64,000 nt of DNA, taken from Thermoanaerobaculales bacterium. Lineage in GTDB: Bacteria; Acidobacteriota; Thermoanaerobaculia; Thermoanaerobaculales; Sulfomarinibacteraceae. The stretch spans positions 7,212 through 71,211 of the forward strand of contig JAOZPW010000001.1 of assembly GCA_029932545.1 (NCBI GenBank). Direction: 5' to 3'. This document shows, in pieces, positions 26,237 through 39,178 of this stretch. A program made the position numbers and the translations under genes. The notes under the pieces are model-generated. The model was not told where the DNA came from. It worked only from the letters and a program-made list of their open reading frames with translations, and did not search any database. The first letter of the stretch is position 1; every line of letters starts with the position of its first letter.

Positions 26237-28746
26237 GCCTCGGTTTGGGGTTCATTATCAACTTGGGGTTCATTATCAACCGGTTCGCCCTCGTCGGCAT
26301 CAATAACTTTGGCGACTGAAACGACCTTGTCCCTTTCACCAACACGGATAACTCGGACACCCTGTGTGGCCCGGCCCGCTTGTCGTATCTCCTCAACCCT
26401 GGTCCGGATGACAATGCCCTTTTCGGTGACCAGAAGTACCTGGTCAACCTCTGTCACACACCGGATCCCGGCGACCATTCCATTTTTCTCGGTGAGCCGG
26501 ATGAGAATAATGCCCTTCCCTCCGCGTCCCTGCACACGGAATTCCGAGAGTTGGGTACGCTTGCCAAACCCCTGGTCGGTCACGACCAGGATGTCCGCCT
26601 CGGAATCCGCTTCGAAGGAGGCAACTTCCTCGACCCAATCGTCGGTCCCTATTGTGATTCCTCGGACCCCCGCGGCGGTCCTGCCCATCGATCGAACCTG
26701 ATCCTCGTGAAAACGAATGGCCCGCCCGCGATGCGTTCCCATGAACACATGGCTGTTGCCGGTCGTCAGGTGCACGGTCAACAGGTCGTCGTCCTCGTTG
26801 ATGGTGACCGCTCGTAACCCACTGGTTCTGATGTTTTCGAACTCACTGAGCGCGGTACGCTTGACCCTCCCTTTTCGTGTGGCAAAGAACAGGAACTGAT
26901 CCTCTTTGTCGTCAAAGTTCCGAACCGCCAAAAGGGTTTCAATCCTCTCATTTTCCCCAAGTTTTAGAAGGTTGACCATTGCCCGCCCCTTGGCGTTGGG
27001 GGCAACTTGGGGCAACTCGTAGACCTTCCTGGAAAAAACACGTCCGGTGTTGGTGAAAAAGAGCATCGTCGCGTGGGTCGAGGCGACGAAGAGTTTCCAG
27101 ACCTCGTCCTCCGCCTTGGTTGCCATGCCCACCTTGCCCCGTCCACCTCGCCGCTGGGCCCGATATTCAGTCAACGCTGTCCGCTTGATGTAGCCCCCAC
27201 GGGTTACCGTGATGACCATGTCCTCTTCGACAATTAGATCCTCCATCTCAATGTCGGAATAATCGTCAACAATCTCGGTTCGTCGAACGTCTCCGAAAGT
27301 GGCTTTGACTACTTCCAGTTCCTCAATGACGATATCTTCGACCATAATGTCGGACCGAAGAATCTCCTCGAGATGTGCAATTGTTGCCTGGAGTTCCCGG
27401 TACTCCTCAAGGATTTTGTCACGCTCCAGGCCCGTCAACCGCTGCAGGCGCATGTCGAGGATGGCCTGCGCCTGAAGTGCTGACAACCCAAACTCTTCCA
27501 TGAGGCCCGCTTTGGCTTCTGGGGGGTCTGCCGCTGCCCTGATGAGCTTGATGACAGCATCGAGGTTGTCCAGTGCAATGACCAGTCCCTCGAGGATATG
27601 GGCGCGCTCCTTGGCCCGGGCCAGGTCAAACTGTGTACGCCGCACGACCACTTCTTTCCGGTGGTCGATGAAATGGCCAAGCAGTTCTTTCAGGCTAAAG
27701 ACCTTTGGCTGCTTGTTAAGAATTCCCAAAAGGATGATCCCGAAGGAGGCCTGCATCTGGGTCTGTTTGTAGAGTTGATTGAGGACGATCTCGGGAATTG
27801 CGTCTCGTTTGAGTTCGATTACAACCCGGATCCCATCCCGGTCACTCTCATCTCTGAGGTCGGCGATGCCGTCAATTTTCTTTGTATGGACCAGGCTGGC
27901 TATTTTTTCAACCAGGGTTGCCTTGTTCACCTGATAAGGCAACTCTTCCACGATGATACGTGGGCGTTTCTTGCCGTCGGGCTCTTCGATGCGTACCCGG
28001 GCCCGCATCCTCAGGCTGCCTCGGCCGGTCCGATAGGCATCGACGATGCCCCGCCGCCCGTGAATAAACCCGGCCGTCGGAAAGTCGGGACCGGGAATCA
28101 AGGACAACAGTTCATCGAACGACACCTCCGGGTTTCGGCAAACGGCCATAGCGCCGTCGATGATTTCTCCAATATTATGGGGCGGAATATTGGTCGCCAT
28201 ACCTACAGCAATACCGGTAGACCCATTGACCAAAAGGTTGGGGTAGGAGGCCGGCAGAACCTGTGGTTCACTCATCGACCCGTCGTAATTGGGGCTCCAG
28301 TCCACGGTCTCTTTGTCGATGTCGTCACCGAGAAGTTGATGCGCCAGGCGAGTCAGGCGAACCTCGGTATAACGCATCGCAGCAGCAGCATCTCCGTCAA
28401 CCGAACCGAAGTTGCCCTGGCCGTCAACCAGGATGTATCGCATGGAGAATTCCTGAGCCATACGAACGGCGGTATTGTAAATCGCCAAATCGCCATGGGG
28501 GTGGTACTTACCCATGACGTCACCGACGATGCGTGCCGATTTCTTGTAGGGCCGGCCGGCGGTACTCCCGCTTTCCCACATGCCGTAGAGGATTCGACGG
28601 TGAACCGGCTTGAGTCCATCCCGAACATCAGGCAATGCGCGCCCGATGATCACGGACATCGCATAATCCAGGTACGAATTCTTCAGTTCTTCTTCAATAG
28701 CGATCGGCTGGCTTTGGCCTCGTGGCGTGTTATGGGTTTCATTCAT
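26233..28746 (-). CDS. gyrA: DNA gyrase subunit A
   Basis: The 837-residue protein has the topoisomerase breakage-reunion domain with catalytic Tyr126 (MRYTEVR), followed by the beta-propeller repeats and a GyrA-box-like QRRGGRGK near residue 555. With GyrB it introduces negative supercoils. In the quinolone-determining region the sequence is [18 protein letters not shown], so Leu87 and Asn91 occupy the places of E. coli Ser83 and Asp87. Both are residues seen in resistant mutants. The gene lies 11 bases after gyrB. The tail is an acidic repeat of EPQVDN. Confidence 0.97.
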   Translation of the reverse strand: MNETHNTPRGQSQPIAIEEELKNSYLDYAMSVIIGRALPDVRDGLKPVHRRILYGMWESGSTAGRPYKKSARIVGDVMGKYHPHGDLAIYNTAVRMAQEFSMRYILVDGQGNFGSVDGDAAAAMRYTEVRLTRLAHQLLGDDIDKETVDWSPNYDGSMSEPQVLPASYPNLLVNGSTGIAVGMATNIPPHNIGEIIDGAMAVCRNPEVSFDELLSLIPGPDFPTAGFIHGRRGIVDAYRTGRGSLRMRARVRIEEPDGKKRPRIIVEELPYQVNKATLVEKIASLVHTKKIDGIADLRDESDRDGIRVVIELKRDAIPEIVLNQLYKQTQMQASFGIILLGILNKQPKVFSLKELLGHFIDHRKEVVVRRTQFDLARAKERAHILEGLVIALDNLDAVIKLIRAAADPPEAKAGLMEEFGLSALQAQAILDMRLQRLTGLERDKILEEYRELQATIAHLEEILRSDIMVEDIVIEELEVVKATFGDVRRTEIVDDYSDIEMEDLIVEEDMVITVTRGGYIKRTALTEYRAQRRGGRGKVGMATKAEDEVWKLFVASTHATMLFFTNTGRVFSRKVYELPQVAPNAKGRAMVNLLKLGENERIETLLAVRNFDDKEDQFLFFATRKGRVKRTALSEFENIRTSGLRAVTINEDDDLLTVHLTTGNSHVFMGTHRGRAIRFHEDQVRSMGRTAAGVRGITIGTDDWVEEVASFEADSEADILVVTDQGFGKRTQLSEFRVQGRGGKGIILIRLTEKNGMVAGIRCVTEVDQVLLVTEKGIVIRTRVEEIRQAGRATQGVRVIRVGERDKVVSVAKVIDADEGEPVDNEPQVDNEPQTEA

Positions 28747-28757
28747 GGGTTGTTCCG

Positions 28758-32260
<3,503 letters not shown>

Positions 32261-32289
32261 AACTGCCGGTGAGCGTGTAACCCCAAGTT

Positions 32290-33396
32290 CTACTGCCGCA
32301 TCGGCATCAGAACGTAGATATACTCCTCAAGACGAGGGTCATCCTCAACCGGAACAACCACCGTCTGCGTATTTCCATCTTTCATCTGCAATTCAACAAC
32401 ATCAACATCCAGCGCTTGAAGAACATCCATTAAATAAACGGCATTAAGGGCTACATCGATCGATTCACCCTGATACGAGATGGTTAAGATTTCTTCGGCA
32501 CTCCCCTTGTCCGACCCCATGGAAATCAACGTCATCTCGCCGGCGCTCGGATCAAAACGGAAACGAACCCCTCGCGCCTTCTCATGCGCCATCAAACTGA
32601 CTCGCCGAAGCGATGACAACAGTTCTTGTCGATCTACCCGGGCCCGGTAGGGATTATCTCTGACGATCACCCTTTCATATTGAGGAAAACGGAGATCGAC
32701 AATCCGGGACACCAGTGTCCTGTCTCCCATCCAAAAGCCCATATGGTTTTCTCCAACAGAAATGCGAACATTTTCGTCAGAGAAGCGACTGAATTCCGTC
32801 AAGAGTTTTCGGGGGAAAAGTTGTTGTTCAAACGGAGGTGTGTCCATCGGCGCTGCAGCCCTGACGACTGCAAGGCGATGTCCGTCGGTAGCGGCAATTT
32901 CTATCTCACCTGGGAGAAGTTTAACCAACGCCCCGTTGAGCTGAAATTTTGGGTCGTCCTTTGTAATTGCAAAATCAATACGCTTCAACATTAACTGAAA
33001 AAGGTCGAGAGGAAGTTGATAGTCACTGGAATCCGGAACCTCCGGGACAGTCGGATACTCAGCCGGATCGGTTACGGACAAACGCGAATGAAATCTTCCA
33101 CTCGTGATTTCAACGGCATCTCCATCCAATCTCAGAACAAAATCCTCCGCCGGCAAATTGCGCACCAGATTCTGGAAAACCCGATTCTCGAGGGTCACCC
33201 TTCCTCCGGTGTGAACAGCGGCGGCACACTCCGTCAATATTGTCAGGTCAAGATCCGTCGCAACCAACCGAAGACCATCCTCAACCGTCTCGGCCAGAAT
33301 GTTTGCAAGAATCGGAATTGTCGTTCGATGTTCGACAACACCCTGCAGAATTGAAAGCTCCTGAAGTACGAGGTTACGCTGTAATTTTACTTCCAT
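32290..33396 (-). CDS. dnaN: DNA polymerase III beta sliding clamp
   Basis: The ATG at 33396 is preferred over TTG at 33399 because GGAGG lies nine bases upstream; 368 residues result. It has three clamp domains, recognisable in VEHRTTIPILANILAE near the start, ATDGHRLAVVRAA in the middle and the C-terminal VVVPVEDDPRLEEYIYVLMPMR. The latter is the usual YVLMPMR-like clamp end. It forms the ring that holds polymerase III on DNA. It is separated from dnaA by a 238-base repeat-rich region. Confidence 0.96.
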   Translation of the reverse strand: MEVKLQRNLVLQELSILQGVVEHRTTIPILANILAETVEDGLRLVATDLDLTILTECAAAVHTGGRVTLENRVFQNLVRNLPAEDFVLRLDGDAVEITSGRFHSRLSVTDPAEYPTVPEVPDSSDYQLPLDLFQLMLKRIDFAITKDDPKFQLNGALVKLLPGEIEIAATDGHRLAVVRAAAPMDTPPFEQQLFPRKLLTEFSRFSDENVRISVGENHMGFWMGDRTLVSRIVDLRFPQYERVIVRDNPYRARVDRQELLSSLRRVSLMAHEKARGVRFRFDPSAGEMTLISMGSDKGSAEEILTISYQGESIDVALNAVYLMDVLQALDVDVVELQMKDGNTQTVVVPVEDDPRLEEYIYVLMPMRQ

Positions 33397-33660
33397 CAAC
33401 GACTCCTCCGACGAAGGATAATCCCATAATCTGTGTAAAAGCTAACATAAGTATTCATCGTCGTCGAGACAGTGAAAAAGTAGCATAAAGCACGGAAATG
33501 TTCTATCGAAACAAGATAAGGGCTAAAAAACCTGTGTATATTTCTGTGTGTTTTCTGTGGAAGAGGGAGAGTCACCAGCAAAACCCACAGGAAAACACAG
33601 GTTATTGACATAAAATTCACAGGGGTCTGTGAAATCAGGGGCGCTGAAAATGGTCTGTGA
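33397..33660. other. Putative origin of replication (oriC) between dnaA and dnaN
   Basis: This interval contains nine copies of CTGTG or its complement: 33431, 33532, 33544, 33555, 33586, 33596, 33618, 33627 and 33655 (the last inside dnaA). Several extend to CTGTGTAAA, CTGTGTATA, CTGTGGAAG or CTGTGAAAT, which resemble shifted DnaA boxes (TTTTACACA fits the relaxed TTWTNCACA). AT-rich tracts lie at 33437-33530 and 33603-33617. No perfect TTATCCACA is present. Confidence 0.6.
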
Positions 33661-34930
33661 AGGAGGTGAGTGTTGCGTCAAAATCCGGATTGGAACGTCT
33701 CATTTTTCCAACAGTTTCAACCGCATACATTGCGGTTGAGTGATGTTTGGAAAAAAGGCGGCCGATTTCCGGATAACTGAGATCCAAAAGATCCCGAATC
33801 AGAAACATTGAGACCTGACGAGGAAGAGCGATAGATCGACGATTATTGCGACCTTTGATGTCGGAAACCCGAATACCATAGTGTTGGGCAACGAATCGAA
33901 TAATGTGATTAGGCGTGGTTTCCTGTTCTTCTGGGAGGATATCAAAGAGAGCCTGGCGGACGACGTCGGTAGTCAGGGGTGCGTTTCTCAATTGGGAAAA
34001 AGCAATTGTACGATTGAGGCAACCCTCCAATTCTCGAACGTTGTTTTGAACTTGGCGAGCGATAAAAAGGACGACATCTTCGGGAAGATCCCATCCTTGG
34101 GCCCGACCCTTCTCTTTCAAAATGGCACAACGGGTTTCAAGGTCAGGAGGTTGGATATCAGTCAGCAGACCCTGCATGAAGCGGGTGCGAAGACGTTCTT
34201 CGAGTCCCTTGATGTCGGCGGGTCGGCAGTCGGAGGTAAACACAACCTGTCTTCCGGAACTTTGAAGGGTGTTGAAGGTATGGAAAAATTCCTGCTGTGT
34301 TGCTTCCTTGCCGCCAATGAACTGGATGTCATCGACTAAAAGGATGTCCACATCTCTGAAGGTCTGGCGAAACAGGTCAAGATCCTTGGTCTGAAGACAG
34401 TAGATAAACTCATTTACGAACTGTTCGGTAGTCAGGTAAACGACTCGAAGGCCCGGTTTTTTTTCGACGGCCCTATGAGCAACCGCATGGAGCAGGTGCG
34501 TTTTTCCAAGACCGGAGCCCCCATAGATAAACAAGGGATTGTACGTCTCTCCTGGCCGCTCGGCGACGGCTTCTGCAGCCGCACAGGCAAATTGATTTGA
34601 CGGCCCGATGACAAAACGGTCGAAAGTGAAATGAGGAGTCAGGGGCAGCGTTTGTATTCTTCGGGTTGATTCCTTCTGGCTTGGAATCGAGGACGGTTGC
34701 ACTGAACCCAAACGAACTTGGAATTGCCGACCAAAATGGCTCCGGGCTACGGCCTCGAGGTCGCTGATGAGATGGTCCTTGATCCAGTCGAGAACGATTG
34801 GTTTGTCGGAGGTCAGAACCAGGAGATCCTTTGTTTCCTCTTGAACCTGCAGCGGGGGAACCCAGGTTTCATAATCCTCATCACCGAGCATTTGGCGGAG
34901 GTGCGGTTGAAGTGCAAGCCATTTATTCAT
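33635..34930 (-). CDS. dnaA: Chromosomal replication initiator DnaA
   Basis: The start at 34930 (MNKWLALQPHLRQML) best aligns with other DnaA proteins and gives 431 residues; in-frame starts at 34936, 34951 and 34993 exist and none has a good ribosome binding site. Domain III has Walker A GGSGLGKTHLLHAV, Walker B VDILLVDDIQFIGG and sensor motifs. The C-terminal DNA-binding domain has IALPRQVSMFLIRDLLDLSYPEIG but ends SKHHSTAMYAVETV, where most DnaA proteins have GRDHTTV. That helix reads the DnaA box, so box specificity may differ. The gene heads the leftward origin operon. Confidence 0.96.
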   Translation of the reverse strand: MNKWLALQPHLRQMLGDEDYETWVPPLQVQEETKDLLVLTSDKPIVLDWIKDHLISDLEAVARSHFGRQFQVRLGSVQPSSIPSQKESTRRIQTLPLTPHFTFDRFVIGPSNQFACAAAEAVAERPGETYNPLFIYGGSGLGKTHLLHAVAHRAVEKKPGLRVVYLTTEQFVNEFIYCLQTKDLDLFRQTFRDVDILLVDDIQFIGGKEATQQEFFHTFNTLQSSGRQVVFTSDCRPADIKGLEERLRTRFMQGLLTDIQPPDLETRCAILKEKGRAQGWDLPEDVVLFIARQVQNNVRELEGCLNRTIAFSQLRNAPLTTDVVRQALFDILPEEQETTPNHIIRFVAQHYGIRVSDIKGRNNRRSIALPRQVSMFLIRDLLDLSYPEIGRLFSKHHSTAMYAVETVGKMRRSNPDFDATLTSFTDHFQRP

Positions 34931-35030
34931 AACCATCGGGGAGCTTACCATCAACACGATTAAGGGACACCCCCGCTGATAAAGAAAACACAAACCGAAA
35001 CAAAGGTGGCCCCTTCAGCGGCGTGTAGAC

Positions 35031-35059
35031 TTGACACCCGAGGAGTCCTGCGTTAAGGT
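35031..35059 (+). promoter_or_regulatory. Promoter of the rpmH-rnpA-yidC operon
   Basis: TTGACA (35031-35036, perfect -35) and TAAGGT (35054-35059) are separated by 17 bases. Transcription would start near 35066, about 27 bases before the rpmH ATG. It lies between divergent dnaA and rpmH and is the best sigma70-type -35 in this region. Confidence 0.7.
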
Positions 35060-35092
35060 TTGCCGCCCTATGTATTTGGAGTGTGATGTATC

Positions 35093-35227
35093 ATGAAAAG
35101 AACATTCCAGCCGAACAACAGGCGCAGGAAGAAAAAACACGGGTTCCGGCTTCGGATGCGGACTCGCAACGGTCGCAAAATTCTCAGAGCGCGACGGAGA
35201 AAAGGACGCAAGACGATCTCGGCCTGA
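35093..35227 (+). CDS. rpmH: 50S ribosomal protein L34
   Basis: This 44-residue gene begins [20 protein letters not shown] and continues [24 protein letters not shown], the whole L34 signature. It is a very basic component of the large ribosomal subunit. It starts the rightward origin operon, with a good promoter just upstream. The rnpA reading frame stays open across the whole gene in another frame. Confidence 0.97.
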   Translation: MKRTFQPNNRRRKKKHGFRLRMRTRNGRKILRARRRKGRKTISA

Positions 35228-35238
35228 GCGGCCGGGGC

Positions 35239-35616
35239 TTGCCCAAAACACGACGCCTTCGTAAAAGGGCGGATTTCCAAAGGATTTATCGGAACGGCAT
35301 TCGAGTCGTAGGCCGATTTGTTGTGCTGTTTGTGGAAACCGGTCCCTTGGCACAGAGGCGCCTGGGCATTACAGCGTCCCGAAAGATTGGGCCGGCAGTC
35401 ACCAGAAATCGATGTAAACGGCGAATTCGAGAGTTGTTTCGATTGAACAGCAGGCTGTTGTTTGGTGGTGACTTTGATATGGTAGTGAATGCCCGCCGGG
35501 GTTGTGCTGATGTGGCCTGGCAGGAAATTTTGCACGATTACACTCGGTGTCTGTCCCGTCTTCATCGGATCCTTGAAGAGAAAGACCGGGGCGAACCGAC
35601 CGCAACCAAGAGGTGA
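35239..35616 (+). CDS. rnpA: Ribonuclease P protein component
   Basis: Taking the TTG at 35239, 11 bases after rpmH, gives 125 residues starting PKTRRLRKRADFQRIYRNG after the initiator. Core motifs are VGRFVVLFVETG, RLGITASRKIGPAVTRNRCKRRIRELFR (with the RNR signature) and DMVVNARRGCADV. It binds RNase P RNA and helps process tRNA 5' ends. The frame is open back to GTG 35083/ATG 35086, ten and seven bases before rpmH. That would add 51-52 hydrophilic residues and enclose rpmH, as described for Thermus. The true start is therefore uncertain. Confidence 0.92.
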   Translation: MPKTRRLRKRADFQRIYRNGIRVVGRFVVLFVETGPLAQRRLGITASRKIGPAVTRNRCKRRIRELFRLNSRLLFGGDFDMVVNARRGCADVAWQEILHDYTRCLSRLHRILEEKDRGEPTATKR

Positions 35617-35619
35617 TCA

Positions 35620-37278
35620 ATGTCGATGGAAAAGCGAATTCTGATCGCCTTTGTGCTGTCAGCCATTATCTTTGCCATATGGTCCATAATCTTTCCTCCC
35701 CCAAAACCGGTCCGCACCAAGGTGGTTGAGACGGCGGTTACGACGGCGGCAAGCACCGTCGACGAAACAGGGGTGATGGAAGAAGGCAGCGTTGAGACGG
35801 CCGCCGTTGCCGGCACACAAAGCCTTCTTGGTGCAACGGGCGGCGGGCAGGCGTTGGTTGTTAAAATGTCCAACGATGTCATGGACATTGCGTTCAATAC
35901 GCAAGGTGCGTCTATTGAGAGTTTAGTTCTCAAGAGATTTGATGATGTTGCCGGAGAACCCCTGAATCTGGTTCAGTCTGTCGAACATCCCGAAAGAACA
36001 CACCCGCTTCAAATGGTCATTGATGGGTCTCCGGACACACGGGTGTACGAGGCCGTTGAGACCAATGGGCTCCTGACGTTTACCTGGGCGGACGGAGAGG
36101 GTCGGTCGATCATTAAAACAGTCTCGATTGACCAGGGATACGGGCTGAATGTTTCGGTTGAGGTACAAGGCGTCGGCCCCGAGAGCGTGATGAGTCTCGG
36201 TACCGGCATGCGTGATACCGGCCCTGTTGAAAGAGCCAACCGCTTTGCAACCTGGGGCGATGCAACGGTTGTGACGGTTGAGGACAAGGAAGATTACCGC
36301 CGAGAAAAGGTCGACGGCTCTGTTTCGGTTCAGGGAACCGGCTTGAGGTTTACGGGCTTTGAAGACACCTATTTTCTCAGCGTCTTCCGTGCCGAAGAAG
36401 GCGTGTCAAAGGTCGTAATTAACAAACTTTCTCTAACCGAGACCGACGACAAGGGAGAGGTGGTTGATCTTCCGGTTCTTCGTGTCGATATCGTCTCGTC
36501 TTCGGGCTTGTTCAAAGGAGAGCTTTTCTCCGCGCCGAAGGAATTTGACCTCTTACAGAAAGAAGGTGGGGGGCTGGAAGAGACCCTGCATTTTGGGATT
36601 TTCCATCCGATCGCAGTATTTTTTCTTAAAGTCTTGCGATGGATTTTTGGTTATGTCGGCAACTGGGGTTGGGCCATTGTGCTTCTGACGGTGGCCATTC
36701 GTATGGCGCTCTTTCCCTTGATGCACAAGTCGACGGTGTCGATGCGCCGGATGCAGAAGGTTCAGCCCAAGGTCAAGGCGATTCAGGAGAAGTACAAGAA
36801 AAACAAAACCGACCCCCAAGTCCGGCAAAAAATGAACCAGGAGACGATGGCGCTCTACAAAGAAGAGGGGGTCAACCCGGTGGGAGGGTGTCTCCCAATG
36901 TTGGTGCAAATGCCAATTCTCTTCGCACTTTACACGTTATTCGCCCACGCGATTGAGCTCCGGCATGCCCCGTTTATCTGGTGGATTACCGATCTCAGCG
37001 CGAAGGATCCGATTTACATCACACCAGTGTTAATGACGGCAACGATGTGGTTACAGCAACGCTTGGCGCCACAGGCCGGGGATCCCAACCAGATGCGCAT
37101 GATGCGCATGATGCCGCTGGTCTTTGGAATTATGTTTCTTGGTTTTCCCGCCGGTTTGGTGCTGTATTGGTTGACCAATAATGTGGTTTCGATCCTTCAG
37201 CAAGAGGTTACACTTCACCTGGTAGGTGAGCGAAAACGGCCTGGCGGCGGGCGGCGGCAGGCGAAGGGGAAAAAGTAA
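35620..37278 (+). CDS. yidC: Membrane protein insertase YidC
   Basis: The 552-residue protein has an N-terminal membrane anchor (residues 6-22), a large periplasmic beta-domain (about 65-330) and the conserved C-terminal insertase region (HFGIFHPIAVFFLKVLRW, GWAIVLLTVAIRMALFPLMHKS, NPVGGCLPMLVQMPILFALY, GFPAGLVLYWLTNNVVSILQQ) plus a basic tail. The large periplasmic domain is the Gram-negative form. AGGTG lies just before the ATG. It inserts small membrane proteins such as ATP synthase subunits. No yidD lies between rnpA and yidC, which differ by only three bases. Confidence 0.96.
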   Translation: MSMEKRILIAFVLSAIIFAIWSIIFPPPKPVRTKVVETAVTTAASTVDETGVMEEGSVETAAVAGTQSLLGATGGGQALVVKMSNDVMDIAFNTQGASIESLVLKRFDDVAGEPLNLVQSVEHPERTHPLQMVIDGSPDTRVYEAVETNGLLTFTWADGEGRSIIKTVSIDQGYGLNVSVEVQGVGPESVMSLGTGMRDTGPVERANRFATWGDATVVTVEDKEDYRREKVDGSVSVQGTGLRFTGFEDTYFLSVFRAEEGVSKVVINKLSLTETDDKGEVVDLPVLRVDIVSSSGLFKGELFSAPKEFDLLQKEGGGLEETLHFGIFHPIAVFFLKVLRWIFGYVGNWGWAIVLLTVAIRMALFPLMHKSTVSMRRMQKVQPKVKAIQEKYKKNKTDPQVRQKMNQETMALYKEEGVNPVGGCLPMLVQMPILFALYTLFAHAIELRHAPFIWWITDLSAKDPIYITPVLMTATMWLQQRLAPQAGDPNQMRMMRMMPLVFGIMFLGFPAGLVLYWLTNNVVSILQQEVTLHLVGERKRPGGGRRQAKGKK

Positions 37279-37877
37279 TGGAACAGACTGACCATCGTTT
37301 TCGGGGAGGAAACCTGGACGAGAGCTTAACTGCCGCATGTACCGGCCTTCGGGCCCATGTGGGTGAAATTCAGTATGAGATCCTCGAGGAGGACCGGGAC
37401 GGGGTTGAGATTGAAGCGAGAGTTGACCCCGTGGCGGTCCTGGGGCTGTTTCTATCAGAAACATTCAAGGCCGGGGATCTCGATCTTCAGGTTCGGTTGT
37501 CCGATGGTCCGGAAGCGTTAGGTGGGGACCTTTGTGGGGGCGACTTTAGAGTATTGACAGCCGGGCTGGGGAAGGGCCTGGATGCGCTCCAATACCTCTG
37601 CAACCGTGTATTGAACAGGCGGCTTCAAGACCACGTACCGGTCCATCTCGATGGTGAGGGCTATAAAGAGCGGAGGGCCGTAAAGCTTCAAGATGAAGCA
37701 GAGTCGGCGGCGGATTCAGCGATGCAGCAGCGAGGCGCCGTAACACTCGGCCCATATACACCGGCTGTGCGGAGAGAGATTCACCTCGCTTTGGCTGACG
37801 ACCCGGATGTTGAGACATTTTCCGATGGTGAAGGCTTTCTCAAGCGGATTGTCGTCCGTCCTCTCGGGCGGCGCTGA
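37278..37877 (+). CDS. Jag/KhpB-like RNA-binding protein (KH-R3H)
   Basis: The 199-residue protein has an N-terminal Jag-like region, a KH-type domain (about 75-135, FRVLTAGLGKGLDALQYLCNRVLN, with GKGLDAL in place of GKRGQTL) and an R3H domain (PAVRREIHLALADDPDVETFSDGEG). It binds RNA and is thought to act in cell-envelope control. Start and yidC stop share one base (TAATG). Position between yidC and mnmE is the usual jag position. The KH loop is a little unusual. Confidence 0.87.
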   Translation: MEQTDHRFRGGNLDESLTAACTGLRAHVGEIQYEILEEDRDGVEIEARVDPVAVLGLFLSETFKAGDLDLQVRLSDGPEALGGDLCGGDFRVLTAGLGKGLDALQYLCNRVLNRRLQDHVPVHLDGEGYKERRAVKLQDEAESAADSAMQQRGAVTLGPYTPAVRREIHLALADDPDVETFSDGEGFLKRIVVRPLGRR

Positions 37878-39171
37878 CACGATCGTCGCTCGTGCGACGG
37901 CGGCCGGCGCTTCTGCGTTGGCTGTGATTCGTGTGAGCGGCCCGGAAACCTGCAGGTTGGCCGGGCTTCTTTCCCCAGACATCAACATGGCGTCGCCCTG
38001 GCGGGCCGGGGTGGTTCGGCTTCACGACGAGAGTGGCGTTTTTTTAGAGGAAGCAATCATTATTCCTTATCGGGCGCCGAGGAGCTATACCGGTGAGGAC
38101 ATGCTGGAGTTGATGGTCCACGGTTCCCGGTGGATTGTTGATGCCGTTGTTGGGACTATTATTTCCGCTGGTGCGCGGCAGGCTGCACCCGGAGAGTTCA
38201 CCCGGCGGGCTGTTGCCAACGGCAAAATGGATCTGGTCCAGGCCGAAGCAGTCAACGAAGTCATTCAGGCGGAGACTGAATGGCAGGCGCGAATGGCCAG
38301 AGAACAGCTTCACGGGGTACTGTCACAGGAGTTTAGGGCTTTGAAGGACGCGCTTGTGGCCCTCTTGGCTGAGGTTGAGGGGTCGTTGGACTTCGAAGAA
38401 CAGGGTGTCGTTGTTGACCAGGGGGCGCACGAAGCGGCCAGGAAGGGCTGTGTGGCCCGAATTGACACATTGTTGGTCACTGTGGGCGCAGGGGTTCGGG
38501 TGCGGGAGGGGGCTCGCGTTGTCATTGTCGGCAAGCCCAATGCTGGTAAATCGACGCTGTTTAACACGCTTCTAGCGCGGGAACGGGCTATTGTGGCGCC
38601 AACACCAGGAACAACGCGGGATGTTCTCGAGGCCGAACTCGAGATCGAAGGCCTGCCGGTGATTTTGGTGGACACGGCGGGCCTCCGGGAAGCGGAAGAC
38701 CCTACCGAAGCTGAAGGTGTCAGACGGGCGCGCCGAGAAGAAGAAAGGGCAGATCTTATTGTGGCCCTTTGGGACGTTGAAGATTATAACACACTGTGTT
38801 TTCATGAGTTTAAGAATACCGGAAGGCGATTAGACATTGTCAGCAAGGCAGACCTGGCCGAACAACAAATTGAAGGGGTTTTGGCTATTTCTTGTCTAAC
38901 CGGCCAGGGGGTGGATCAACTTCTAGAAGAAATCCATCTACGGGTGGCGGCGCCGGTGGCGGCTATGGAAGGCTCAGTTGCAGTCAATTTGCGCCAGGCC
39001 GAGGCCCTTCTGCGGGCCCGAAAATGCCTAGAGACACTGATTTCTGTGCCCCAAGAGGTGGCTGCGTTAGAAATTCGGTCGGCCATGCTGGCGTTGCACG
39101 AAATCCTGGGCTCGTTGGATGACAACGAGGTTCTTGACGCAGTCTTTTCGTCCTTTTGTGTGGGCAAGTGA
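37807..39171 (+). CDS. mnmE: tRNA modification GTPase MnmE
   Basis: The protein has 454 residues from the first ATG; ATG 37825 and TTG 37849 are alternative starts and none has a clear ribosome binding site, so it overlaps jag by up to 71 bases. It begins with the formyl-THF domain (DTIVARATAAGASALAVIRVSG), has the G domain GKPNAGKSTLFNTLLARE, TPGTTRDVLE, DTAGLR and SKAD (for NKxD), and ends FCVGK with the conserved Cys. With MnmG it forms cmnm5/nm5 modifications at wobble uridine 34. Confidence 0.95.
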   Translation: MLRHFPMVKAFSSGLSSVLSGGADTIVARATAAGASALAVIRVSGPETCRLAGLLSPDINMASPWRAGVVRLHDESGVFLEEAIIIPYRAPRSYTGEDMLELMVHGSRWIVDAVVGTIISAGARQAAPGEFTRRAVANGKMDLVQAEAVNEVIQAETEWQARMAREQLHGVLSQEFRALKDALVALLAEVEGSLDFEEQGVVVDQGAHEAARKGCVARIDTLLVTVGAGVRVREGARVVIVGKPNAGKSTLFNTLLARERAIVAPTPGTTRDVLEAELEIEGLPVILVDTAGLREAEDPTEAEGVRRARREEERADLIVALWDVEDYNTLCFHEFKNTGRRLDIVSKADLAEQQIEGVLAISCLTGQGVDQLLEEIHLRVAAPVAAMEGSVAVNLRQAEALLRARKCLETLISVPQEVAALEIRSAMLALHEILGSLDDNEVLDAVFSSFCVGK

Positions 39172-39178
39172 GAACACC

